Below, one piece after another: positions 25,374-33,600 of a DNA stretch of 64,000 nucleotides (position 1 is the stretch's first letter; each line of letters starts with the position of its first letter). Position numbers and translations under genes: made by a program. Under the pieces are notes generated by a model. That model was not told the origin of the DNA and ran no database searches. It saw only the letters and a list, made by a program, of their open reading frames with translations. Source of the stretch: Cupriavidus malaysiensis (GTDB lineage Bacteria > Pseudomonadota > Gammaproteobacteria > Burkholderiales > Burkholderiaceae); contig NZ_CP017754.1 of NCBI RefSeq assembly GCF_001854325.1, positions 2,108,001 to 2,172,000 of the forward strand, in the 5' to 3' direction.

Positions 25374-25583
25374 GGCAGGGCGGGAGAGGCGGGAGGCTGG
25401 CAGGTTGCGGCCCCATTCTGCAGGATTTCCGGCGCCGAGTTATCACAATAAATTTAACTTTCCGTGAGGACTTCGGGACGGGGCGGCCGCTACGCTGCGT
25501 GCATTCCCATCCGCCAGGCGTGGCCCGCCGGGTTCCGGGGCGAGCGGTGGCGCGGGGTGGAGCATTCTTTCCAGGAGCCGATC

Positions 25584-26105
25584 ATGGCAACACGCAGACA
25601 CTTTCTGGCCGGTGGCGCGGCCGCCCTTGCCGCGCTGGCGGCGGCCGTGCGGCTGCCGGCTCGCGCGGCCGCCGCTGCCTCCGGCAGTTCGCCTGCCCCG
25701 GCCGCGGCCGGTTTCGCCGTCACGCACAGCGATGCCGAGTGGCGGCGCCTGCTGACGACCGAGCAGTATGCGGTGCTGCGCGAGGAGGGCACCGAACGCC
25801 CCTACTCGAGCCCGCTCAACGGCGAGCACCGCGCCGGGCTGTTCTCCTGCGCCGGCTGCGGGCTGGACCTGTTTTCCTCGCGCACCAAGTTCGACAGCCA
25901 TACCGGCTGGCCGAGTTTCTGGGCACCGCTGGAGCATGCGGTAGGCACGCGTACCGACAGCACCTTCGGCATGATCCGCACCGAAGTGCATTGCCAGCGC
26001 TGCGGCGGACACCTCGGCCATGTGTTCGACGACGGCCCGCGCCCGACCGGGCTGCGCTACTGCATGAACGGCGTGGCCATGCGCTTCCGCACGGCGGCGG
26101 TGTGA
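25584..26105 (+). CDS. msrB: Exported methionine-R-sulfoxide reductase
   Basis: This enzyme reduces the R-epimer of methionine sulfoxide in exported proteins. The 173-residue protein has a twin-arginine-like signal (ATRRHFLAGGAAALAALAAA), so it acts outside the cytoplasm, unlike the usual MsrB. Zinc is held by Cys89/Cys92 (SCAGCG) and Cys137/Cys140 (HCQRCGG). The catalytic Cys is 160 in LRYCMNG. The substrate-site TGWPSFW is intact. It has no resolving Cys at the usual upstream position that I can identify. It is the first of three co-oriented genes: msrB, a DipZ-like reductant supplier and msrA. Confidence 0.94.
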   Translation: MATRRHFLAGGAAALAALAAAVRLPARAAAAASGSSPAPAAAGFAVTHSDAEWRRLLTTEQYAVLREEGTERPYSSPLNGEHRAGLFSCAGCGLDLFSSRTKFDSHTGWPSFWAPLEHAVGTRTDSTFGMIRTEVHCQRCGGHLGHVFDDGPRPTGLRYCMNGVAMRFRTAAV

Positions 26106-26133
26106 GCGCCGCCGCCATCGCTGCACCGCCAAG

Positions 26134-26187
26134 ACCCTCATCACCCTCATCACCCTCATGACCCTCGTGACCTTGATGACCCTCACG
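26134..26187. repeat. 9-base degenerate tandem repeat between msrB and dipZ
   Basis: Six consecutive units based on ACCCTCATC: two exact copies, then ACCCTCATG, ACCCTCGTG, ACCTTGATG and ACCCTCACG. It fills the junction 28-82 bases after the msrB stop. Confidence 0.85.
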
Positions 26188-26216
26188 ACGCCGACGATCC
26201 GACCGGGAGTCCCATC

Positions 26217-28064
26217 ATGCTGCTAGCCTTGCTCGCCTACCTGGGCGGCGCGCTCACCATCCTCAGCCCCTGCATCCTGCCGGTGCTGCCCTTCGTCTTC
26301 GCGCGCGCCGACCAGCCTTTCGTGCGCAGCGGCTTGCCGCTGCTGGCCGGCATGGCGCTGACCTTCGCCGGCGTGGCCACGCTGGCGGCGGTCGGTGGCG
26401 GCTGGGCGGCGCAGGCCAACCAGGCCGGCCGCTGGGTGGCGCTGGCGCTGCTGGCCGCGTGCGGGGCGGCGTTGCTGCTGCCGCGCCTGGCCGAGCACCT
26501 GACACAGCCGCTGGTGCGGGCGGGCAACCGCCTGTCGGCGCGCGCGCAGCGGGACGACCGTCCGCCCGGCATCGGCGGCTCGCTGCTGCTGGGCGTGGCC
26601 ACCGGCCTGCTGTGGGCGCCGTGCGCCGGGCCCATCCTCGGGCTGGTGCTGACAGGCGCGGCGCTGCACGGCGCCAGCGTCGGCACGACGCTGCTGCTGG
26701 CGTCGTATGCGGCGGGCGCGGCCACCTCGCTGGCGGTGGCCTTGCTGCTGGGCGGCAAGGTGTTCGCGGCGATGAAGCGCTCCCTGGGGGCTGGCGAGTG
26801 GATCCGGCGTGGCATCGGCGCCGCCATGCTGGCGGGGGTGGCGGCAATCGCTTCCGGACTCGATACCGGGGTGCTGACACGCCTGTCGACGGTCGCCACC
26901 AGTGGCCTGGAGGCGCGCCTGCTGGCAGTGCTGGGGGCGCGCGATCGCGCCGCCAGTGCCGATCATGCCGCGGCCGCCGGCGGCGGTGCCGACGTCGACG
27001 GAGCCAGTATGATGCGCGCATCGGCACAGGCCGGCGCCGCCGGCGACGCGGCGATGCTGCGCGTGGCCGCCCAGCCCGCGGCGGCGCTGCCGGTCGAAGG
27101 CATGCTGCCGGCGCTGGACGGCGCGGTGCAGTGGCTGAACTCGCCCCCGCTGAGCGCGCAGGCGCTGCGCGGCAAGGTGGTACTGGTCGATTTCTGGACC
27201 TACTCTTGCATCAACTGCCTGCGCACCCTGCCTTACGTCAAGGCCTGGGCGCACAAGTACCGCGACCTCGGGCTGGTGGTGATCGGGGTGCACGCACCCG
27301 AATTTGCCTTCGAGCGCGACCTCGGCAACGTGAAGAAGGCGGTACGCGAGCTGGGCGTCGACTATCCGGTTGCCGTCGACAACGACTACGCCATCTGGCG
27401 CGCCTTCGGCAACGAGTACTGGCCGGCGCACTATTTCGTCGACGCGCAAGGGCGTATCCGCCACCATCACTTCGGCGAAGGCGAGTACGCGCAATCGGAG
27501 CGCGTGATCCAGCAACTGCTGGCCGAGGCCGGTCATCCGCAGGCCACCGCGGTGCCGCCGGGCCTGGAGGGGGCACCCGCCCAAGGCGTGCAGGCGGCCG
27601 CCGACGGTGGCGACATGCGCTCGCCCGAGACCTATGTCGGCTATGCCCGTGCCGACCACTTCGCCTCGCCCGGCGGCGCCGCGCGCGACCGCGCCCAGCG
27701 CTACCTGGCGCCGGCCCGGCCTGCGCTCAACCAGTGGGGGCTGGAAGGCGACTGGAGCGTGGGCGCCGAACAGGCACGGCTGGTGCAGCCCGATGGACGC
27801 ATCGTCTACCGCTTCCATGCGCGCGACCTGCACCTTGTGCTGGGGCCCGGGCCGCAAGGGCGGCCGGTGCGCTTCCGCGTGCGCATCGACGGCATGGCGC
27901 CGGGCGCGGCGCACGGTGCCGACGTGGCGGCGGACGGACAGGGCGTGGTGGCGGCGCAGCGCCTTTACCAGCTGGTGCGGCAGCAGGGCCCGGTGGCGGA
28001 CCACACCTTCTCGATCGAGTTCCTGGATGCCGGCGTGGAGGCCTATGCCTTTACTTTCGGCTGA
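26217..28064 (+). CDS. dipZ: DipZ-like membrane thiol-disulfide carrier (CcdA + thioredoxin fusion)
   Basis: A 615-residue inner-membrane protein that passes electrons from cytoplasmic thioredoxin to the periplasm. Residues 1-225 form a CcdA/DsbD-beta-like transmembrane part, with redox Cys in ILSPCILPVLPF (Cys19) and WAPCAGPILG. After a spacer comes a thioredoxin-like domain at about 295-440 with the redox motif C331-I-N-C334 in YSCINCLRTLPY. The last 150 residues match the beta-rich C-terminal extension of DipZ proteins. Placed between msrB and msrA it is the obvious reductant source for both, as the fused thioredoxin-like domain is in Neisseria PilB. It is not a classical cytochrome c maturation locus, since no ccm genes are near. 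Confidence 0.9.
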   Translation: MLLALLAYLGGALTILSPCILPVLPFVFARADQPFVRSGLPLLAGMALTFAGVATLAAVGGGWAAQANQAGRWVALALLAACGAALLLPRLAEHLTQPLVRAGNRLSARAQRDDRPPGIGGSLLLGVATGLLWAPCAGPILGLVLTGAALHGASVGTTLLLASYAAGAATSLAVALLLGGKVFAAMKRSLGAGEWIRRGIGAAMLAGVAAIASGLDTGVLTRLSTVATSGLEARLLAVLGARDRAASADHAAAAGGGADVDGASMMRASAQAGAAGDAAMLRVAAQPAAALPVEGMLPALDGAVQWLNSPPLSAQALRGKVVLVDFWTYSCINCLRTLPYVKAWAHKYRDLGLVVIGVHAPEFAFERDLGNVKKAVRELGVDYPVAVDNDYAIWRAFGNEYWPAHYFVDAQGRIRHHHFGEGEYAQSERVIQQLLAEAGHPQATAVPPGLEGAPAQGVQAAADGGDMRSPETYVGYARADHFASPGGAARDRAQRYLAPARPALNQWGLEGDWSVGAEQARLVQPDGRIVYRFHARDLHLVLGPGPQGRPVRFRVRIDGMAPGAAHGADVAADGQGVVAAQRLYQLVRQQGPVADHTFSIEFLDAGVEAYAFTFG

Positions 28065-28103
28065 GCCGCGATACGCGATCCCCGTGCGATTGCCTGATAA
28101 CAG

Positions 28104-28133
28104 CAGAGATCACCAGAGATCACCAGAGATCAC
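28104..28133. repeat. 10-base tandem repeat, three exact copies, before msrA
   Basis: The unit CAGAGATCAC occurs three times exactly, ending 17 bases before the msrA start codon and just before its AAGGAG ribosome binding site (28136-28141). Copy-number change would alter the spacing between dipZ and msrA but not the binding site. Confidence 0.9.
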
Positions 28134-28150
28134 CTGAAGGAGCGTTTCCC

Positions 28151-28891
28151 ATGAACCAGATCCTGAATCCCTCCAGGCCGCGCCGCCGCTTCATGCTGGC
28201 GGCCAGGCTGGCCGGCGCCGCCGTGCTGGCGGGCGGCGCCCTGGCCCTGGCACAGGTCGCGCTGCCCGCCGAGAGCGCGGGCCGCCTTCCTGCACCGGCG
28301 GCCGACGAGGCCGCCGGGGCCACCCACGACGCCACGGCGGTGCTCGCCGGCGGTTGCTTCTGGGGCGTGCAGGGCGTGTTCGAGCACGTACGGGGCGTCA
28401 AGCGGGTGCTGGCCGGCTATGCCGGCGGCGCCGCGGCCACCGCCCGGTATGAGCGGGTCGGCGGCGGGGACACCGGCCATGCCGAGTCGGTGCGCATCGA
28501 CTATGACCCGGCGCAGGTCAGCTACGGGCAACTGCTGCAGATCTTTTTCGCGGTGGCGCACGACCCCACCGAGCTCGATTACCAGGGGCCGGACCACGGC
28601 ACCCAGTACCGTTCGGCGATCTTCCCCGCTACGCCCGAGCAGCACCGCATCGCGCAGGCCTATATCGCCCAGCTCGAACGCGCCAAGGTGTTCCACGCGC
28701 CGATCGTCACGCGTATCGAGGACGGCAAGGCCTTCTATCCGGCCGAGGCCTACCACCAGGATTTCCTGGTGCGCCATCCGGCCTATCCGTACATCGTCAT
28801 CAACGACCTGCCCAAGGTGGCGGCCCTGCGCCAGTTCTTCCCGCAGCGCTACCGCGCCGAGCCGGTCCTGTCAGGGGTGCCGGGAGCCTGA
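28151..28891 (+). CDS. msrA: Exported methionine-S-sulfoxide reductase
   Basis: This enzyme reduces the S-epimer of methionine sulfoxide. The 246-residue protein has a twin-arginine-like export signal (RPRRRFMLAARLAGAAVLAG). The catalytic motif is GGCFWG with Cys69, and DYDPAQVSYGQLL and GTQYRSAIF are family marks. Its export matches that of MsrB and the membrane carrier between them, so the trio repairs both epimers in periplasmic proteins. The ATG at 28151 follows AAGGAG. The usual C-terminal resolving cysteines are not visible: the end (EPVLSGVPGA) has none, so reduction probably comes directly from the thioredoxin-like domain of the DipZ-like protein. Confidence 0.95.
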   Translation: MNQILNPSRPRRRFMLAARLAGAAVLAGGALALAQVALPAESAGRLPAPAADEAAGATHDATAVLAGGCFWGVQGVFEHVRGVKRVLAGYAGGAAATARYERVGGGDTGHAESVRIDYDPAQVSYGQLLQIFFAVAHDPTELDYQGPDHGTQYRSAIFPATPEQHRIAQAYIAQLERAKVFHAPIVTRIEDGKAFYPAEAYHQDFLVRHPAYPYIVINDLPKVAALRQFFPQRYRAEPVLSGVPGA

Positions 28892-28934
28892 AAGGGGGGA
28901 GGCGCGCGCCGCGGCAAGGCACGCCATCGGCGCG

Positions 28935-28979
28935 CGGCCGCGGGACGCACGGCCGCGGGACACATGGCCGCGGTATCGG
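28935..28979. repeat. 15-base tandem repeat, three degenerate copies
   Basis: Units CGGCCGCGGGACGCA, CGGCCGCGGGACACA and TGGCCGCGGTATCGG lie in the gap between msrA and the AraC-type regulator gene. They contain NotI-like GCGGCCGC-type palindromic cores. No gene lies in the gap. Confidence 0.85.
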
Positions 28980-29047
28980 GGAGGCGATTCGCCTGCTATG
29001 CTCAGGCGAGCCGCGCGCGCTTTCCTCGGCGAGCCTCTCCCTGATCC

Positions 29048-29974
29048 ATGCATATCGACACAAGCCCAAGCCCTGCCAATAGCAATGGCGCGACATCCTG
29101 TCCACTCGACGCCTTCGGTTGCGCCGGTGACAAGCTCGCCGACGACCAGGAACTGGTGGGCAGCGACGTCCGCTTCCACCGCAAGCGCACGGCCGGCGAG
29201 GGGGCTAGCCAGGTGGTGATGCCGGCAGCGCCGCGCGGTTTTCTCGTCGGCGTGTCCTTGCGCGAGGGACACCGCCGCCGCATCTTCGACGGCCGCCGCG
29301 GACGGACGCACGAATTCGCCGCCGGCTCGGTCTATGTGCGCAGCCTGGGCGAGGACTACAAGGCAGACTTCGACAACGGCTTCGACTTCATCCTGATCGA
29401 ACTGCCGCGCCCCTTCATCGAGCGCACCGGCACCGAGCTGGGGCAGGCCTCGCTGCACGGGCTGCGCGCCGTGGCGGGCGAGCCCGACCCGGTGCTGGCT
29501 CATCTGGCGCGGGCGCTGGTGCCCGCGCTGCAGCAGCCGTCGCACGCGCAGCGGCTGTTCATCGACCAGCTCGGTCTGGCCGTCGGCACCCATCTGCTCG
29601 GGCGCTACGGCGAGGCGGGCGCTGCCGCGGCGGCTGCGGCCAGGCGCCTGGCGCCGCGCTGCCTGGCCAAGGCCAAGGAAATGCTGGCGGCCAACATCGC
29701 CGGTGACCTGTCGGTCGCCGATGTGGCGGATGCCTGCGGCTTGTCGCGCAGCCATTTCACGCGCGCCTTCCATGCCTCGACCGGCCAGACGCCTCACCAA
29801 TGGCTGATGGCGCAGCGGCTCGAACATGCCTGTGCGCTGCTGCGCGATTCCCGGCTGCCGCTGGCCCAGGTGGCTGTCGCCTGCGGCTTTGCCGACCAGA
29901 GCCATTTCACGCGCGTGTTCTCGCGTACGGTCGGCGCGGCGCCGGGCAACTGGCGCCGTCAGGTGTGCGCCTGA
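29048..29974 (+). CDS. AraC-family transcription regulator
   Basis: A 308-residue regulator. An N-terminal sensing domain of about 190 residues with no strong family match is followed by the AraC DNA-binding domain at about 205-305. This has the two helix-turn-helix units DLSVADVADACGLSRSHFTR and LAQVAVACGFADQSHFTR. The N-terminal part has a cupin-like stretch (EFAAGSVYVRSLGEDYKADF). It is a single gene between msrA and a convergent receiver gene, and its target is not evident. AraC regulators of this layout often control nearby catabolic or oxidoreductase genes, but none adjoins it here. Confidence 0.9.
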   Translation: MHIDTSPSPANSNGATSCPLDAFGCAGDKLADDQELVGSDVRFHRKRTAGEGASQVVMPAAPRGFLVGVSLREGHRRRIFDGRRGRTHEFAAGSVYVRSLGEDYKADFDNGFDFILIELPRPFIERTGTELGQASLHGLRAVAGEPDPVLAHLARALVPALQQPSHAQRLFIDQLGLAVGTHLLGRYGEAGAAAAAAARRLAPRCLAKAKEMLAANIAGDLSVADVADACGLSRSHFTRAFHASTGQTPHQWLMAQRLEHACALLRDSRLPLAQVAVACGFADQSHFTRVFSRTVGAAPGNWRRQVCA

Positions 29975-29993
29975 GCGGGGCGGGGGGCGCACT

Positions 29994-30386
29994 TCAGCCG
30001 GCGCGCCCGGCGCCGCGCTGACGGGCGAGTGCCTGCTCGACGCAGCGGATCATGTCGATATCGAGGAAGGGTTTGCTGAGGAAGCCGCAACCGTCGAGCT
30101 CTTTCGCACGCTCGCGGTAACGCGCTTCCGGGAAGGCCGTCATGAAGACCGCCGGGATGTCGAGCCCGCGCGCGCGCAGTTCGGCGTGCAGCGCGAAGCC
30201 GCTCATCGCGGGCATCTGCACATCCGTGACCAGGCAGCGGATGGCATCCAATCCGGGCGAGCGCAGCAGGTCGGGGCCGCTCGCGTACAGCTCGACGGCC
30301 AGGTTGAAGGAGCGCAGCAGGCTCCCCAGTGCTTGTCTTACGGAGACGTCGTCGTCCACGATGGCGATCACCGGGGTTGCGGTCAC
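29994..30386 (-). CDS. Single-domain response regulator (receiver only)
   Basis: A 130-residue protein consisting only of a receiver domain of the FixJ/NodW type: acidic pair IVDDD, phospho-acceptor Asp in CLVTDVQMPAMSG, Thr/Lys in VFMTAFPE and FLSKPFLD. There is no output domain, so it probably acts by protein contact or as a phosphate sink. The GTG at 30386 was chosen because AAGGAAGG lies just upstream; an ATG at 30458 would add an Arg/Ala-rich stretch. It is divergent from the large hybrid kinase gene with a 220-base shared promoter region, which makes that kinase the likely partner. Confidence 0.88.
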   Translation of the reverse strand: MTATPVIAIVDDDVSVRQALGSLLRSFNLAVELYASGPDLLRSPGLDAIRCLVTDVQMPAMSGFALHAELRARGLDIPAVFMTAFPEARYRERAKELDGCGFLSKPFLDIDMIRCVEQALARQRGAGRAG

Positions 30387-30606
30387 GTGGCCTTCCTTGT
30401 TAGTCGCGAGGGCGGCCGGAGCCCGCCGCACGGACGCCGGCGCTCGCATTGCGCGCATTGGACTCAGCCTAGCGCCGGCGCCGGGCAGGTGGAATCATAC
30501 GTAGGTATTGTGCGGCGTGGGCGGATGCCGGCCGCGCCCGCGGCTATACTGGGCCGCGCCGGACGTGGCGTACCCGGCGCCGATATCACGTATTTCCCAA
30601 TCCCCG

Positions 30607-33600
30607 ATGAATCCCTTGCATCACTACCGGCTCAGCTACTTGCTGGATGGCGAAATCGCTTTCCTGCGCGGGACCGCGCCGGGATGCGAGCCCGTGCTGC
30701 TGGCCGTGGCCGGTGCGGCCGCGGACGCCGGCGCGGTACAGCGCCGCTTCGAGCACGAGTACTCACTGCAAGCCGTGCTGCGCCCGCAGTGGGCGGTGGT
30801 GCCGGCTGCGCTGACGCGCTTCGATGGCCGGCCCGCGCTGGTTGCCGCCGATGCCGGCGGCATGCCGCTGGCCCTGTCGATGGGCGGGCCGCTGCCTGTG
30901 CCCGATTGCCTCGATATCGCCATCGCCGTGACCGAAGCCCTGGCGGCCATGCACGACGCCGGCCTGGTGCACCTGGATATCAAGCCGGCCCACCTGCTGG
31001 TGGCGCCGGACCGGCAGCGGGCGTGGCTCACGGGTTTCGGCATCGCGGGCGCCGCCGCCACGATCCGCACGCGGCCGGCGGCGCCGATGCTGGCCGGCAC
31101 GCTGGCCTACATGGCGCCGGAGCGGGCGGGCCGGGGCGGCATGCCGGTCGACGCGCGCGCCGACCTGTACGCGCTCGGCGTGGTCTTCTACCAGATGCTG
31201 ACCGGTGTGCTGCCGCTGGAGGCCGACGAGCCCGTCGGCTGGGTCCACAGTCATCTTGCCCGGCAGCCGCTGGCGCCCGCCGAGCGCCAGGCCGGCGTCC
31301 CTTGGGAACTGTCGGCCATCGTGATGCGCTTGCTGGCGAAGGCACCGGCCGAGCGCCATGCCGGCGCGCATGCCCTGCTCGCCGATCTCAGGGCCTGCCG
31401 CAATGCCTGGCGCAGCGGCAGCGGGCTGCCGGCTTGTGCCGAGGCCGATGGCGATACCGCCGCGCCGGCCGGGCTGTACGGGCTGTACGGACGCGGGCGC
31501 GAACTCGAAGCCCTGCGCAGGCTGCAGCACGCGGCGATGGCGCCGGGCGTGCCGGCACCGGCGCTGTCCACGGTGCTGGTGACGGGGCGGGCGGGCATCG
31601 GCAAGTCCGCGCTGATCGGCGCCTTCTGCCGTGCACAGGAAGCCGCCGGCGGCGTGGTGGCACGGGCGAAGGCGCATCCGCAACGTGGCGGCACTCCGCT
31701 GGCGGCGGTGGCGGAAATCTGTGCCGACCTCGCGCGCCAGTCCTGCGATTCGGCGCAGGCGCGGCGCCAGGGCTGGGCGGCGGCCATGGCGGCTGCACTG
31801 GGCGACGACCTGGGCGCGTTCAGCGAGGTGGTGCCGGCGTTCGCCGCCTGGCTGCCTCCGCAGGCGGGCCGCGAGCCGCGCGCCGGCCTTACCGCGGCGC
31901 GCTTCGCGCAAAGGCTGCGCCGCCTGCTGGCGGTGTTCGGCACCGTGGCGCCGCCCCTGACCGTGGTGCTGGACGACCTGCAATGGATGGATGCGGGCTC
32001 CCTCGAGGTCTTCGCCGCGCTGGCCCGCCGCGGACCCGCCCAGCCCTTGCTGGTGATCTGCTCCTGCCGCAGTGAGGCGCTTGGCGATCCGGTACCCGGC
32101 CACTGGCTGGCGGAACTGCGTGCCCAAGGGGGCCTGCGCGGCGAACTGGCACTCGATGCGCTGGATGGTGCGGCGTTGTCCGCGCTGGTCGCCGGCACGC
32201 TGGGCTGCGGCAGCGACCGGGCGCAGGCGATCGCGCGGCTGGTGGCACGCCGGACCGGGGGCAACCCGCTGTTCTTCCTGCGCTACCTCTATGCCCTGCA
32301 GCGAGCCGAGCTGCTGCCGGCGGAGGGCGGTGGCGTTCCCGAGGGCGAGGTGCCGGGTGGCTTCGACGCCGACGCCGCGCAGGCCGACCTGCCGGCCTTG
32401 CTGGGCCGGGAACTGCGCCAGCTGCCGCAGCCGGCGCGCACATGGCTCGGTGCCCTGTCTTGCCTGGGCGGCAGCGTCTCGCCAATGGCCGCGCGGCTGG
32501 CCTGGCAGGCCGCGCAAGCGGCGGGCGAGGCGGCGCAGGACGGTGCCGCCCTGGAGGCGGTGGCGGCGCCCGCCCTGGCGGCGGGCCTGCTGGTGCCGGC
32601 CGGGGACGGCTTCCTGTTCTCGCACGACCGCGTGCAGGAGGCTGCCTACGCAGCGCTGGAAGCGTCCGGCCGCTCGCTGATGCATCTGCGGCTGGCACGC
32701 CTGCTGGCGCGCGAGCCTGCCGACAAGCTGTTCGCCGCCGCCGACCAGTTCCGGCGGGGCGGGGCGGCCATCACCGACGAGGCGGAGCGCATCGCGGCGG
32801 CCCGCCTGATCCTGGAGGCCGGCGCGCGCGCGCTGCGCACCACCGACTATCGATCGGCCAGCGCCTATTTCGCTGCCGGCGAGCGCTTCCTGCCCGCGCA
32901 GCCGTGGGAGCGCGAGCCCGCGCTGGCGTTGGCGCTGGCTCAGGGCCGCGCCGAGAGCGAGTTCGCCAGCGGGCAGCCGGCTGTCGCGGCCGCCATCCTG
33001 GAGCCGCTGGCCAGGAGGGCGCCCGACGTTTCGTCGCTGGCCGAGATCACGCGCCTGCGTGTGGCCGTGCATACGGCGCTGGACCAGGCGGACCGGGCAG
33101 CCGAGATCGGGCTGGAGTTCGTGGCCGGCGCGGGACTGGTGTTCCTGCCGGGCGCCGACTGGCAGGTGGAGCAGGCCTATCGCCGCTTCCTGCAATTGCT
33201 CGGCGGGCGGCCGCTCGAAGCGCTCGCCCGTCTGCCGCGCATGCAGGATGCGACCTGGCGCGCCACCATGAGCGTGCTGACGGAAATGATGTCGCCGGCG
33301 TCCTGCCTCGATGCCAACCTGCGTGACCTGATTCCCGCCTGGATGGCATCGATCAGCCTGTCGCACGGCAATGATGAGGCGTCCTGCATGGCCTACGTCC
33401 ACCTCGGCATGGCCTTCGGGCCGCGCCTGGGCGACTACCCGTCGGGCTACCGCCTGGGCCGGCTCGGCGTGGAACTGGCGGAGCGGGAGGGCACGGGACG
33501 CATGCGCGCCAAGGCCAGGATGCACTTCGGTGCCTTCCTGCTGCCCTGGACCCAGCCGCTACAGGGCGGGCGCGAACTGATCGAACACAGTTTCGACGAG

